Part shown: positions 53,409-62,388 of the stretch, one piece after another
How the letters are laid out: every line of letters starts with the position of its first letter
Numbering within the stretch: position 1 is the stretch's first letter
Source of the DNA: Chloroflexota bacterium
GTDB taxonomy: Bacteria; Chloroflexota; Anaerolineae; UBA1429
Assembly (NCBI GenBank): GCA_012729455.1
Contig: JAAYDC010000006.1
Span: forward strand, 215,782 to 279,781
Direction: 5' to 3'
DNA length: 64,000 nucleotides
The notes under the pieces: model-generated
What the model was told of the DNA's origin: nothing
Seen by the model: only the letters and a program-made list of their open reading frames with translations
Database searches by the model: none
Program-made: the position numbers and the translations under genes

Positions 53409-55000
53409 TCACGCTGGAGCATCTGACCTATACCTACCCGCAGGCCAGCCAGCCGGTGCTGAACGACCTGTCGCTCGAGATCGACGATGGCGACTTTGTC
53501 TTGGTTGCGGGTCCCTCCGGTAGCGGCAAATCGACCCTGCTGCGCTGCCTGAACGGCCTGGTGCCGCATTTTTACGGCGGTCACCTGACGGGTAGCGTGC
53601 GGGTGGCGGGGGTCAACCCGGTAGCGGAGAGCCCGCGGCGCATGGCTGGGATCGTGGGGATGGTCTTTCAGGACCCCGAGACGCAGTTTGTCGTGGATAC
53701 CGTCGAATCCGAGCTGGTGTTTGCCATGGAAAACGCCAATGTGCCGCCGGCCGACATGCGCCGGCGTGTCGAGGAGGTGCTCGACCAGCTCAACATCACT
53801 CCGCTGCGCCAGCGCCGCATCAGCACCCTATCGGGGGGCGAAAAGCAGCGCGTAGCAATCGCCGCGATCCTGACGCTGCGCCCGCAGGTGCTGGTGCTGG
53901 ATGAGCCCACCTCGCAGCTCGATCCGCAGGCCGCCGAAGAGGTGCTGATCGCCCTGCGCCAGCTCAACACCGACCTGGGGATGACGATCATCCTCAGTGA
54001 GCACCGCCTGGAGCGCGTGGTACAGTTTGCCGACCGCCTGCTATATCTGCCTGGCCAGGGTGGTGATTTAATAGACGGCACCCCGCAGGAGGTCCTGCGG
54101 CATATGCCGGCCGTGCCGCCTTTGGCCGACCTGGGCCGCCAGGTGGGCTGGCGACCGCTACCCCTCACCATCCGCGAGGCGCGCCGCTACCCGCCTTTGC
54201 CCCTCAAGGCTGATACGGGCAGCCCCGCCCAACCCGAACGAGCCGGCGAGCCAGCCATCCGCATCGAAAAGCTGCACTATGCTTACGGCGGCACACCCGC
54301 CCTGGCCGGCATCGATCTGCAGACCTGGGGCGGCAAGGTGGTGGCGCTGATGGGACGCAACGGCTCTGGCAAGAGCACATTGCTCAAGCATCTGGTGGGG
54401 CTGCTGAGCCCTCAAAGTGGTCGGGTGCTGGTAATGGGCCAGGATACGCGCAAGGTTGATACTGAAGAGCTTGTCAAGCTGGTGGGTTATGTGCCGCAGA
54501 ACCCCAACAGCCTGCTCTTTGCGGATACAGTGGCTGACGAACTCGCCTTTACGCGGCGCGCCCACAGCCTGCCGGATCATGACCCCGGCGAGCTGCTCAA
54601 AGCCCTGCATCTGGGCGGACTGCGCGAGCGCTACCCGCGCGACCTCTCGGTGGGTGAGCGCCAGCGCGTGGCTTTGGCCGCGATCCTGGCAGCCGAGCCG
54701 CAGATTATCCTGCTGGACGAGCCCACCCGTGGCTTGGATTATGCCCAGAAGGGCTTGCTGGAGGAGATTCTGCACGCCGAAAAGCGCGCCGGGCACTGTG
54801 TGATCGTGGTAACCCACGATGTCGAGCTGGCGGCTGCCTGTGCCGACCGAGTGGTAATCCTCGCGGATGGGCAGGTGATCGAAGATGGCCCGACCGGCGC
54901 GGTGATGGCGCGCTCGCTGGTTTTCAGTTCGCAGATGGTCAAACTGCTGCGCGACGAACGCTACCTGACGGTGCCCGACGTGCTCAGGGACCTGGCATGA
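53405..55000 (+). CDS. ecfA: ECF transporter double ATPase (A-A' fusion)
   Basis: A 531-residue protein with two complete ABC ATPase domains. Domain 1 has GPSGSGKSTLLR, MVFQDPETQFVVDTV, STLSGGEKQRVAIAA and VLVLDEPTSQLDP. Domain 2 (from about 290) has MGRNGSGKSTLLKHL, YVPQNPNSLLF, LSVGERQRVALAAI and ILLDEPTRGLD. The second signature has Val instead of Gly. In a single polypeptide they replace the usual EcfA and EcfA'. It drives uptake with the T and S components. Starts at ATG 53405 in an ATGA overlap and ends in one with the S gene. Confidence 0.93.
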   Translation: MITLEHLTYTYPQASQPVLNDLSLEIDDGDFVLVAGPSGSGKSTLLRCLNGLVPHFYGGHLTGSVRVAGVNPVAESPRRMAGIVGMVFQDPETQFVVDTVESELVFAMENANVPPADMRRRVEEVLDQLNITPLRQRRISTLSGGEKQRVAIAAILTLRPQVLVLDEPTSQLDPQAAEEVLIALRQLNTDLGMTIILSEHRLERVVQFADRLLYLPGQGGDLIDGTPQEVLRHMPAVPPLADLGRQVGWRPLPLTIREARRYPPLPLKADTGSPAQPERAGEPAIRIEKLHYAYGGTPALAGIDLQTWGGKVVALMGRNGSGKSTLLKHLVGLLSPQSGRVLVMGQDTRKVDTEELVKLVGYVPQNPNSLLFADTVADELAFTRRAHSLPDHDPGELLKALHLGGLRERYPRDLSVGERQRVALAAILAAEPQIILLDEPTRGLDYAQKGLLEEILHAEKRAGHCVIVVTHDVELAAACADRVVILADGQVIEDGPTGAVMARSLVFSSQMVKLLRDERYLTVPDVLRDLA

Positions 55001-55779
55001 GAACATTACGAGCCGTCAACAACGCTGCCATGGCGCTGGCCAGTCTGATAGGGCTGGTGGCGTTTCTGTATCCCTTTTTTAACCTAAACCTTGACCAGGG
55101 AGACCCAAACTGGGGCGCGCACTCCCAGGATGCCCCGCTTTTGATGGTGATACTGGTGGTCGTCAGCCTGGTGAGCCTGATGGCAACCCTTAGCTCAGGG
55201 CGCATGAACTCGAAAACGATCGCCATGCTGGGTATTCTCACGGCGGTAAACGCGGTTCTGCGGGCGGTGCCGGGACCAGCCGGGTTTTCAGCCATGTATG
55301 TGCTGCCGATCGTGGCTGGCTACGTCTTTGGCAGCCACTTTGGCTTTTTACTGGGCACGCTTTCGGTCATGGTCTCAGCGCTGATCGGCGCGGGCGTCGG
55401 CCCCTGGCTGCCCTACCAGATGATTGCCGTAGGATGGATCGGCTTGAGTTCGGGTTGGCTGCCCAAACTCGCAGACCGTCGGCTCGAACTGGGTATGCTG
55501 GTGGTGTGGGGGGTGCTGTGGGGCATCCTGTTTGGCGCCCTGATGAACTTGTGGTTCTGGCCCTTTATCTATCAGGAGCAGCAGGCCAACATGTACTGGC
55601 AGCCCGGACTGGGCTTGGGTGAGGGTCTCCGACGTTACGCGGTGTTTTACCTGGCCACGTCGGCTTGGTGGGATCTGGCAGGCGCGGTTGGCAACGCCCT
55701 GTTGGTGGGGTTATTTGGCATGCCGCTCTTGAAGCTGCTGAAACGCTTTCAGCGGCGCTTTTTCTTTAAAGTTGATTAA
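54997..55779 (+). CDS. ECF transporter S component, probably cobalamin-specific
   Basis: A 260-residue membrane protein with about six to seven helices. GRMNSKTIAMLGILTAVNAV and MYVLPIVAGYVFGSHFGFLL resemble S-component helices 1 and 2, and GFFGALM-like GILFGALMNLWFWPFIYQEQ is a loop before the last helices. CbrT-type proteins bring in cobalamin in similar operons, and the B12 riboswitch and cobO upstream point to cobalamin or cobinamide. The ATG at 54997 overlaps the ecfA stop (ATGA). The gene is the last in the operon. Confidence 0.83.
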   Translation: MRTLRAVNNAAMALASLIGLVAFLYPFFNLNLDQGDPNWGAHSQDAPLLMVILVVVSLVSLMATLSSGRMNSKTIAMLGILTAVNAVLRAVPGPAGFSAMYVLPIVAGYVFGSHFGFLLGTLSVMVSALIGAGVGPWLPYQMIAVGWIGLSSGWLPKLADRRLELGMLVVWGVLWGILFGALMNLWFWPFIYQEQQANMYWQPGLGLGEGLRRYAVFYLATSAWWDLAGAVGNALLVGLFGMPLLKLLKRFQRRFFFKVD

Positions 55780-55786
55780 CCCGGCC

Positions 55787-56638
55787 TCAGAGTTGGGGCT
55801 TTTGCACCAGCAGTGCCCCGATCATACCCTCTCCGCCATGCGAAGAGATTACCGCACCCGCCTCGACGACGGTAATCTGCTCACGTGGGATACACCCCAC
55901 CTCGGCCAGCTGGTCGGCAAAGGCCTCGGCCACATCGGGGACGCGGGTGTGCATCACCGCGGCACATTCAGCCGGGGCCAAGGGCGCAAGACGCTCGAGC
56001 ATATAGTCGAGCCCGCGCCGGAAGGTGCGCACGACCTTGGCAAAGCGAAGTGCGCCATCTTCGACCACCACCACCGGCTTGATCTGAAAGCTCTTGGCCA
56101 CACGGTCAAACAGGTGAATGATCGAGGCTGCCCGTCCGCCCTGGCGCAGGCGGTCAAGGGTATCGAGCTGCACCAACGCGGTTGTACGCTGTAACATACC
56201 GTTGATCAGCTGCAGGGCTCCGGCACAGTCGCCACCTTCACGCGCATAACGCCCGGCTGCCAGCACCTGAATCGCCTGCAGGCGCGAAACGCCGCGTGAA
56301 TCGTGCACCCACACGCCCTGCATGCCCTCGGCAGCCTGCTGTGCGGCCTGGTAGGTACCACTGAGCCGGGTAGAGAGGGTGATGCACAGCACGTCGCAGC
56401 CGCGGTCGAGCGCAGCCTGAAAGGTCTCTTGAAAGGCTCCCACCGCCGGTTGTGAGGTCGAAACGGTTTTACCGCGCACCAGTTCAAAGTACTGATCGCG
56501 CGTCAGGTCGGTCTCTGGCACCGTCAGGTCGCCGCCGATCGTCACAGCTAACGGCACAACCTCGATCTGCAACTCGGCAGCCTCGGCAGCCGTCAGGTCG
56601 GCCGAGGAATCTGTCACAATACACAACGGACGTCCCAT
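55787..56638 (-). CDS. DegV-family fatty-acid-binding protein
   Basis: A 283-residue DegV protein. The motif VTDSSADLTAAEAAEL and STSQPAVGAFQETFQAAL hold the lipid-binding residues, and TLSTRLSGTYQAAQQAA and LQLDTLDRLRQGGRAA continue the first domain. DegV proteins bind fatty acids, and act with fatty acid kinase FakA in Gram-positive bacteria. The ATG at 56638 overlaps the last base of the upstream acetyltransferase stop (TGATG). An in-frame TTG at 56641 would add one residue. The C-terminal Cys/Gly region is SSHGGEGMIGA. Confidence 0.9.
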   Translation of the reverse strand: MGRPLCIVTDSSADLTAAEAAELQIEVVPLAVTIGGDLTVPETDLTRDQYFELVRGKTVSTSQPAVGAFQETFQAALDRGCDVLCITLSTRLSGTYQAAQQAAEGMQGVWVHDSRGVSRLQAIQVLAAGRYAREGGDCAGALQLINGMLQRTTALVQLDTLDRLRQGGRAASIIHLFDRVAKSFQIKPVVVVEDGALRFAKVVRTFRRGLDYMLERLAPLAPAECAAVMHTRVPDVAEAFADQLAEVGCIPREQITVVEAGAVISSHGGEGMIGALLVQKPQL

Positions 56639-57786
56639 CAATCTCCGATCCCCAGGTCATACATGCGGTAGCGGCGGTACTCCTTGCCGCCCACTCGCTC
56701 GATGCCCCGGATCATGGCAAAGTTGTCCTCCAGGATCCAGGACATCTCTGCCCACTTCATGCCCATTTCGACCGCACGCTGCAGGCCTTCGCGATAAAAG
56801 AGCGCTTCAACACCCTTCAGACGATGCTCTTCGAGCACGCCCATAATCAATACGCGCAAACCGTCGATACGCGGCTTGTAGCGCAGATAGTTAATCCAAC
56901 CAAAGGGCAGCAACCTGCCGCCCAGATGCATTGCCACCTGGCAGAAATCGGGCAGGGCGATAAACACACCCACCGGCTCGTCTTCGATAAAAGCAAGGTA
57001 GGTCAGGTTCCAGTTGGCGATCGTTCTGAGGTTTTCGACCAGGACATCGAACTCGCTGTCCGACATCGGCAGCGCGCCCCAGTTCTTTTGCCAGGCCTTG
57101 CGATAGATCGGCTTGGCCAGCTCCACGTCTTCTTCCAGTCGGCGCGGATTGATGTGCCGCATGCGCACCTGGTAGCGGTTTTCGGCGATCTTGGCTGCTC
57201 CGCTGATCTGCGGCGGCAGGTTTTCGAGGTTCGGCCCCATCAGTGCCAGGTCGATCTTGAACGCCAACAAGTCCTTGGCCTTCTTAAAGCCAAAGCGCTC
57301 GACAAAATCCAGGTAATAGGCCGGGTTATAGGTCATCATCAGCACCGGCGGGCCGGGTTCACCGCCCACCAGCAGTCCGACCTCTTCGTTGATGTTGAGG
57401 TTGGTTGGGCCGCGCATCACATCGCGCCCCTTGGCGCGCAGCCAGTCGCGCGCTGCCACAAAGAGCGCCTCGGCCACGGCATAGTCATTGATGCACTCGA
57501 ACTCGCCCCAGAAACCAATGTTTTCGCCCCAAACTTGCTCGTGCTTGGGGTTATCGATGGCCGCGATAGTGCCGACCACCTCGTCATCGCGCGTCGCGAG
57601 GAAGAACTGGGTCGAGGCATACTCATAAAAGGGGTTGCGCTGCGGATCAAAGTGGTGCATCCGCTCTTTGATCAACGGCGGTACCCAATGTGGGTCTTCT
57701 TTGTAGAGCTTGAACGGGAACATCACAAAGCGGTGCAGCTGGGCGCGGTTTTGCACTGGCTGAATCAGGATCTCACTGGATTTCAT
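56638..57786 (-). CDS. GNAT-like acetyltransferase of unknown acceptor
   Basis: A 382-residue protein with two GNAT-like halves. The first has FFLATRDDEVVGTIAAIDN, the strand and turn of the acetyl-CoA region, and GPTNLNINEEVGLLVGG; the second has NLTYLAFIEDEPVGVFIALP and GVLEEHRLKGVEALFYREGL, followed by MSWILEDNFAMIRGIERVGG. Similar proteins occur in many bacteria without known function. I set the start at ATG 57786 because GGAAAG precedes it; a longer frame runs into the opposite promoter. Its stop touches the degV start. Confidence 0.72.
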   Translation of the reverse strand: MKSSEILIQPVQNRAQLHRFVMFPFKLYKEDPHWVPPLIKERMHHFDPQRNPFYEYASTQFFLATRDDEVVGTIAAIDNPKHEQVWGENIGFWGEFECINDYAVAEALFVAARDWLRAKGRDVMRGPTNLNINEEVGLLVGGEPGPPVLMMTYNPAYYLDFVERFGFKKAKDLLAFKIDLALMGPNLENLPPQISGAAKIAENRYQVRMRHINPRRLEEDVELAKPIYRKAWQKNWGALPMSDSEFDVLVENLRTIANWNLTYLAFIEDEPVGVFIALPDFCQVAMHLGGRLLPFGWINYLRYKPRIDGLRVLIMGVLEEHRLKGVEALFYREGLQRAVEMGMKWAEMSWILEDNFAMIRGIERVGGKEYRRYRMYDLGIGD

Positions 57787-57834
57787 GGGCTCAACTTTCC
57801 ATGTGTGTTTCCGGACCGGATTGTTATATCGCGC

Positions 57835-57862
57835 ATTATACTTAACCCCAATACAGGTGCAA
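57835..57862 (-). promoter_or_regulatory. Promoter for the acetyltransferase/DegV unit
   Basis: TTGCAC (57857-57862) and a perfect TATAAT (57835-57840) with 16 bases between them on the minus strand. Confidence 0.55.
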
Positions 57863-57894
57863 TCGTTTTGTAGTCGATAGTGAATACTGTAGGC

Positions 57895-57900
57895 TATAAT
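57895..57900 (+). promoter_or_regulatory. Candidate -10 for the beta-CASP gene
   Basis: A perfect TATAAT lies 28 bases before the ATG on the plus strand. No clear -35 hexamer is found at 16 to 18 bases. Confidence 0.4.
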
Positions 57901-57928
57901 GGAACCCCGGCAAGGAACAGGAGTCACG

Positions 57929-59335
57929 ATGGAAATCAGTTTTTATGGTGCTGCAGAAGGTGTAACAGGTTCGCAGCATCTGGTCAAGGTGAATGGCAAA
58001 CAGATCCTGCTCGATTGTGGGCTCTATCAGGGCCAGCGCGACGAATCCTTTATGCGTAACCGCACCCTACCCTACGATGCCTCAAAGGTCGACGTGATGG
58101 TACTCTCGCACGCCCATATCGACCACTCTGGCAACCTGCCCAACCTGGTTGCCAGCGGGTACCATGGCCCGATCTATGCCACTTCAGCCACGCGCGATCT
58201 GTGCAACATCATGCTGCGCGATTCGGCCAGGATCATGCGCGAGGATACCGAGTACCTCAACAGCGAGCGCCGCAAGAGCGGACAACCCTTGTTGACGCCG
58301 ACCTATAGCATGGCGGATACCATGCAAGCCCTATCGCTTTTTCATTCACTCGAATACCAAACCGCCTTTGAGATCGCCCCCGGAGTGCGGCTGACCTTTT
58401 ATGATGCCGGCCACATCCTTGGCTCAGCGGTGGTGCTGCTGGAGGTTGACGAAGAGAACCGCCATACTAGGCTGCTGTATTCCGGCGACCTGGGCCGCAA
58501 TGGTATGCTGCTCTTGAGAGACCCGGTAATCGTGCCCAACATCGACTACCTGATCCTCGAAAGCACCTATGGTGCGCGCAAGCACCCGCCCATTGAGCAG
58601 GCCGAAGCCCAGCTGGGGGAGATCGTGCGCGAGACGATCAAGCGCCGCGGTAAGGTGATCATCCCGTCCTTTTCAGTCGGACGTACCCAGGAGCTGGTCT
58701 ATGCGTTGCATCGTCTGAACGTGGCGGGGCGCATCCCCAAGGTGCCCATTTATGTCGATTCGCCGATGGCCTTTAGCGCGACCGAAGTGTTCCGGCTGCA
58801 TCCTGAATCGTTTGATAAAGACACCTATGACTTTATGACCAAGCACCAGGATCCCTTTAGCTTTGACAACCTGCACTACGTGCGGCGCGCTAAAGAGTCA
58901 GCCAAGCTGACGCGCGACCAAAAGGCCAAGGTAGTCATCAGTGCCTCGGGAATGGCCGAGTTTGGGCGCATCCTGCAGCACCTGGCGCGCAATATTGGCG
59001 ACAAACGCAACACAGTTCTCTTTGTGGGTTACCAGGCTGAGGATACCCTCGGCACTCGCATCAAGGCGGGGGATCGCATGGTGCCGATCCTGGGGAGTAA
59101 TTACCGCGTGCGCGCACAAGTGTGTGTGATCGACGCCTTTTCGGCTCACGCCGACCAAACCGACCTGGTCAACTATGTACGCGGCGCCAATGGGCATCTC
59201 CGGCAGATATTCTTGGTGCACGGCGAGCTGGAAGGCATCCGCGGACTGAAAACAGCCCTCGGCGAGGCGGGGTTTGAGCAGGTTACGATACCAAAGCTCG
59301 GCGAGACGGTGCGGCTGGTCGCTGAGCAGAGCTAA
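57929..59335 (+). CDS. Beta-CASP metallo-beta-lactamase RNA nuclease
   Basis: A 468-residue beta-CASP protein. The metallo-beta-lactamase domain has LSHAHIDHSGNLP (the HxHxDH metal site), LTFYDAGHILGSAVV and LLYSGDLGRNGM. The beta-CASP cap is about 170-370, and the end has VVISASGMAEFGRI, SAHADQTDL and FLVHGELEGIRGL. The architecture matches bacterial RNA exonuclease/endonuclease proteins of the MBL fold (YsfA or CPSF73-like). The ATG at 57929 follows AAGGAACAGGAG. It probably ends in the hairpin just after its stop. Confidence 0.9.
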   Translation: MEISFYGAAEGVTGSQHLVKVNGKQILLDCGLYQGQRDESFMRNRTLPYDASKVDVMVLSHAHIDHSGNLPNLVASGYHGPIYATSATRDLCNIMLRDSARIMREDTEYLNSERRKSGQPLLTPTYSMADTMQALSLFHSLEYQTAFEIAPGVRLTFYDAGHILGSAVVLLEVDEENRHTRLLYSGDLGRNGMLLLRDPVIVPNIDYLILESTYGARKHPPIEQAEAQLGEIVRETIKRRGKVIIPSFSVGRTQELVYALHRLNVAGRIPKVPIYVDSPMAFSATEVFRLHPESFDKDTYDFMTKHQDPFSFDNLHYVRRAKESAKLTRDQKAKVVISASGMAEFGRILQHLARNIGDKRNTVLFVGYQAEDTLGTRIKAGDRMVPILGSNYRVRAQVCVIDAFSAHADQTDLVNYVRGANGHLRQIFLVHGELEGIRGLKTALGEAGFEQVTIPKLGETVRLVAEQS

Positions 59336-59349
59336 ACGGCTCTGCCTTT
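59326..59349 (+). terminator. Terminator after the beta-CASP gene
   Basis: GCAGAGC (59326-59332) pairs with GCTCTGC (59339-59345) around a 6-base loop, followed by CTTT. The T run is short. It lies against the converging DUF402 stop. Confidence 0.5.
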
Positions 59350-59812
59350 AGCGCGCGTCAAAGGGAGTGCGGCGCGCGGCTGCCCACTTCTGCAAGTACT
59401 GCAGCTCTGACAGGCAGCGCGCACGGGTTTCGTCATCCAGCGCGAGCTGCTCAAACTCGGCTTCGTCCAGCACCTGCTGGGTGCCGTCGGGCAGCACCAC
59501 CAGGTCGAGTGACAGGTCGCGCCAGAGGATCACCCCCTCGCCGAACTCGTTGATCGCGATGTTGCAGTACCACCCCTTGAAGCTGTCATCGGGGCGGCGC
59601 AGCTCAAAGATATTGATCCATCTGTGGCGATAATAGTATTCAATGATGCGGTCGTTGGGCTCAAATGCCAGGGCACCGACATCAACGGCCGGCAGGCGAT
59701 CCCAGATACAATCCACCACCACCTGTTCGCTATCGGACGCGAGCAGCACGCCGCTGTAGCGGTAGCGCCCTTTGCCGGCGGCCGTCGCCTTGATCAACGT
59801 GATGGCGCTCAT
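59348..59812 (-). CDS. DUF402 protein
   Basis: A 154-residue protein of the DUF402 fold. DRIIEYYYRHRWINIFEL, GWYCNIAIN and LSLDLVVLPDGTQQVLDEAE (20 residues) are the family pattern, with a conserved Asp pair and RWxNxF. Some members are nucleotide phosphatases. It starts in an ATGA overlap with the ATPase gene, so it belongs to the TPP-riboswitch operon and may act on thiamine or its pyrimidine phosphates. That last point is inference. Confidence 0.83.
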   Translation of the reverse strand: MSAITLIKATAAGKGRYRYSGVLLASDSEQVVVDCIWDRLPAVDVGALAFEPNDRIIEYYYRHRWINIFELRRPDDSFKGWYCNIAINEFGEGVILWRDLSLDLVVLPDGTQQVLDEAEFEQLALDDETRARCLSELQYLQKWAAARRTPFDAR

Positions 59813-60558
59813 ACGCCCAAAGCCTGCAGGAGCGTGGTGCGGTACTCGCCAAAGAGGCGATCGTTCACCATCTCCTCACGGCGCGGGCGAGGCAGCTCGA
59901 TCCGGGTGGTCTGCACGATCGTGCCGGGGCGCGGCGACATCACATGCACCTCATCCGCCAGGTAAATGGCTTCGTCGATATCATGCGTCACAAAGATGAT
60001 CGTGTGGTTCAGGCGCGACCAGACCTCCAACAGCCAGCTGCGCATGGTGCGGCGGGTGAGGGCATCCAGCGCGCCAAAGGGCTCGTCGAGCAGGATCAGT
60101 TCCTGCTGGCATAGGACAGTACGCAGCAAAGCCGCGCGCTGGCGCATCCCCACCGAGAGCGCCGACGGGTAGGCATCTTCAAAGCCATCCAGCCCGAAAA
60201 GGGGCAAGAGCTCGCGTGCCTGTGCGCGAGCGCGTTCCAGCGGCTGGCCACTGACCTCGGGTCCCAGCAATAGATTACCGAGCAGGGTGCGCCAGGGCAG
60301 CAGCAGGTCACGCTGCAGCATATAGCCGACCCGCCCAAGTCGTTTAGCCGATGGGTCGCCTTCCAGGACGATCGTGCCCGTATCGGGCTCCATCAGACCG
60401 CAGATCAGGTTGAGCAGGGTGCTCTTACCGCAACCACTGGGGCCGATCAGGGTGATAAAGGCACCCTGGTCGACCGTCAGCGATACGTCGTGGATAGCCT
60501 GCACGATCGTCATGCCATCCACGCGAAAGCTCTTGCTGATGTGGCTTACCTCGATCAT
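59809..60558 (-). CDS. thiZ: ABC transporter ATPase, thiamine-precursor type
   Basis: A 249-residue ATPase of the NitT/TauT class. Walker A is GPSGCGKSTLLN, Q-loop is MLQRDLLLPWRTLLGN, the signature is LSVGMRQRAALLR (Val replaces the first Gly), Walker B is LILLDEPFGALDALT and the switch His is in VTHDIDEA. The start is ATG 60558, seven bases after the binding-protein stop; longer frames lie inside that gene. With ThiX and ThiY it would import a pyrimidine precursor. The name rests on the TPP riboswitch and thiN at the head of the operon. Confidence 0.85.
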   Translation of the reverse strand: MIEVSHISKSFRVDGMTIVQAIHDVSLTVDQGAFITLIGPSGCGKSTLLNLICGLMEPDTGTIVLEGDPSAKRLGRVGYMLQRDLLLPWRTLLGNLLLGPEVSGQPLERARAQARELLPLFGLDGFEDAYPSALSVGMRQRAALLRTVLCQQELILLDEPFGALDALTRRTMRSWLLEVWSRLNHTIIFVTHDIDEAIYLADEVHVMSPRPGTIVQTTRIELPRPRREEMVNDRLFGEYRTTLLQALGV

Positions 60559-60565
60559 GCGCGGC

Positions 60566-61543
60566 TCACTTGGGCAGATAGTCGTTGGTGAACGCGGCGT
60601 TGGTGTCAATAGGCTTCTCAAGCAACCCTTGGGCGACCATCCAGTCGGTAAAGGCCTGCCACACCTTGGGCTTTTGCTGGCCCCAGGCGGATGCGTCGTC
60701 GATGTAACGCGGGCTGATCCACACCTGGCTGGCACGCACCAACTCAGCATCGCTTTCGGGGGCGTGCTTGAGCAGAATATCGGCTGCCTCAGCCGGATTA
60801 GCCGCCGCGTATTCATAGCCGCGCGCGGTAGCACGCATAAAGCGCGTCACCAGGTCGGATTTGTCTTTCAAGGTGGCCTCACCAGCCACCACAACAGGAG
60901 TGTAATAATCGGGCACGCAGTCACCATACAGCGGAAAAGTGGTGAGTTCTTGGCCCATCAGGCCGGCGTTGATGCCATCCCAGCCCTCAAAGAGCCAGAC
61001 GATATCGACGTGCTTGCCAAAGAGTGCCGGCAGGAGATCAAAACCGACGTCAACGAACTCGACCTTGTTGATATCACCGCCGTCGCAGGCCATCATGGCG
61101 CTCAGGATCGGCTTTTCGATCGGCAGCCCACTGGAGGCGAACAGTTTGCCCTCGAAATCCCTGGGTCGCGTGATGCCGCTATCGACCAGGACGGCAAATG
61201 CCGAGGTATTGTGCTGGATGATGGTACCGATCGAGATCACCGGGATGCCGGTGGAGCGCGCAATAGTCAGCTCTTCCTGAAAGCTGACGCCAAACTCTGT
61301 CTGACCGGCTGCCACCTGCTTGAGCGCTGCCGATGGGTCGGAAGGGATCTGGATATTCAGGTCGATGCCCTCTTCGGCGTACCAGCCCTTTTCGAGGGCG
61401 GTATAAAAGCCAGTGTGGTTGGTATTGGGCACCCAGTCGAGCGAGAGGGTGGCCTTTTCGAGCCCCTTTTGAGGGGCATCACAACCGCTCAGGAGAAGCG
61501 CCAACAACAGGATCGGTATCAGCCAACGCGTATTCTTGTTTAT
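60566..61543 (-). CDS. thiY: ABC substrate-binding lipoprotein (ThiY/NMT1-like), AUA start
   Basis: A 325-residue binding protein. The frame opens with codons for NKNTRWLIPILLLALLLSGC, a perfect lipoprotein signal with lipobox LLSGC, but its first codon is ATA (61541-61543) overlapping the permease TAA. An AAAGG lies in the normal place. No ATG or GTG fits upstream; the first ordinary alternative is a TTG at 61507 and would remove half the signal. The mature part has LSLDWVPNTNHTGFY, EEGIDLNIQ and WLFEGWDG, as in NMT1/THI5-like pyrimidine-binding proteins. It could start from a rare AUA codon, or the G of ATGA is miscalled. Confidence 0.8.
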   Translation of the reverse strand: MNKNTRWLIPILLLALLLSGCDAPQKGLEKATLSLDWVPNTNHTGFYTALEKGWYAEEGIDLNIQIPSDPSAALKQVAAGQTEFGVSFQEELTIARSTGIPVISIGTIIQHNTSAFAVLVDSGITRPRDFEGKLFASSGLPIEKPILSAMMACDGGDINKVEFVDVGFDLLPALFGKHVDIVWLFEGWDGINAGLMGQELTTFPLYGDCVPDYYTPVVVAGEATLKDKSDLVTRFMRATARGYEYAAANPAEAADILLKHAPESDAELVRASQVWISPRYIDDASAWGQQKPKVWQAFTDWMVAQGLLEKPIDTNAAFTNDYLPK

Positions 61544-62388
61544 GATGTTTTACCTTTCGTATCAACTTCTTCCCATTTTTCCTGATGTGCAGCGCGATAG
61601 TACCAGCCCAACAGGCGACGTTCGAGCAGGCTGACGGACGCAAAGAGCGCCAAGCTCAGCAGGGCGGTGATCAGGATACTCACAAAAACCCAGTCGGTGC
61701 GGAACGAGTTGGTAGCACGCAGCATAAAGATGCCTAGGCCGGCACTGGCGCCCACCCACTCCCCCAGAATCGCCCCCACCACGCTATAGGTGACGGCAAT
61801 GCGCACCCCCGAAAACAGCGAGGGCAGTGCGTCCGGCAGCCTGACCTTGAACAGAATAGCCTGCCGGCTGGCGCCCATGGTGCTCAGCAGGTTAACCAGC
61901 TCTCCATCGGTGGCGCGCAGTCCATCTGCTGTGCTCACCACGATCGGAAAGAAACACACCAGCGCCACCACCAGCACCTTGGGCAGCAACCCATAGCCCA
62001 GCCAGATCACCAGCAACGGGGCGATGGCTACGGTCGGCACAGTCTGCGAGGCCACCAGCAGCGGATACAGGGCATTGTTTATCAGGGGCGAGGCATCGAT
62101 CAGCATCCCCAAACCAAAGCCCACCGCCAGCGCCAGCGCAAAACCCAACAAGGTCTCGGTGGCTGTCTGCAAGACATGCGGCCACAGCAAGCTGCGCGCA
62201 TCCCAGCCGGCGCTGGCGATGTCGCTGGGCGCCGGCAGGAGCCACTTGTCGACGTTTCCCACTCGCACGCCCAGCTGCCAGATGACCAGCAGCGTGAGCA
62301 CCAGCACCAACGGCGGCAGGACGCGCGCCATTGTACGGCGTGCGCGAATGCGCTGTTCCAGGCTCTTATCCAGGTGTGACTCTAGCAT
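61540..62388 (-). CDS. thiX: ABC transporter permease, thiamine-precursor type
   Basis: A 282-residue binding-protein-dependent permease with five or six helices after a basic N-terminus. ASQTVPTVAIAPLLVIWLGY is the conserved transmembrane segment, and STMGASRQAILFKVRLPDAL (20 residues) is the EAA-type loop that contacts the ATPase. It resembles NitT/TauT/SsuC permeases and pairs with ThiY and ThiZ. Its start overlaps the thiN end by 23 bases, and its TAA shares bases with the ATA start of the binding-protein gene. Confidence 0.86.
   Translation of the reverse strand: MLESHLDKSLEQRIRARRTMARVLPPLVLVLTLLVIWQLGVRVGNVDKWLLPAPSDIASAGWDARSLLWPHVLQTATETLLGFALALAVGFGLGMLIDASPLINNALYPLLVASQTVPTVAIAPLLVIWLGYGLLPKVLVVALVCFFPIVVSTADGLRATDGELVNLLSTMGASRQAILFKVRLPDALPSLFSGVRIAVTYSVVGAILGEWVGASAGLGIFMLRATNSFRTDWVFVSILITALLSLALFASVSLLERRLLGWYYRAAHQEKWEEVDTKGKTS

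Noticed and set aside
57787-57927. N-terminal extension of the acetyltransferase-like gene
   Set aside because: It crosses the promoter region and has no ribosome site; ATG 57786 fits better.
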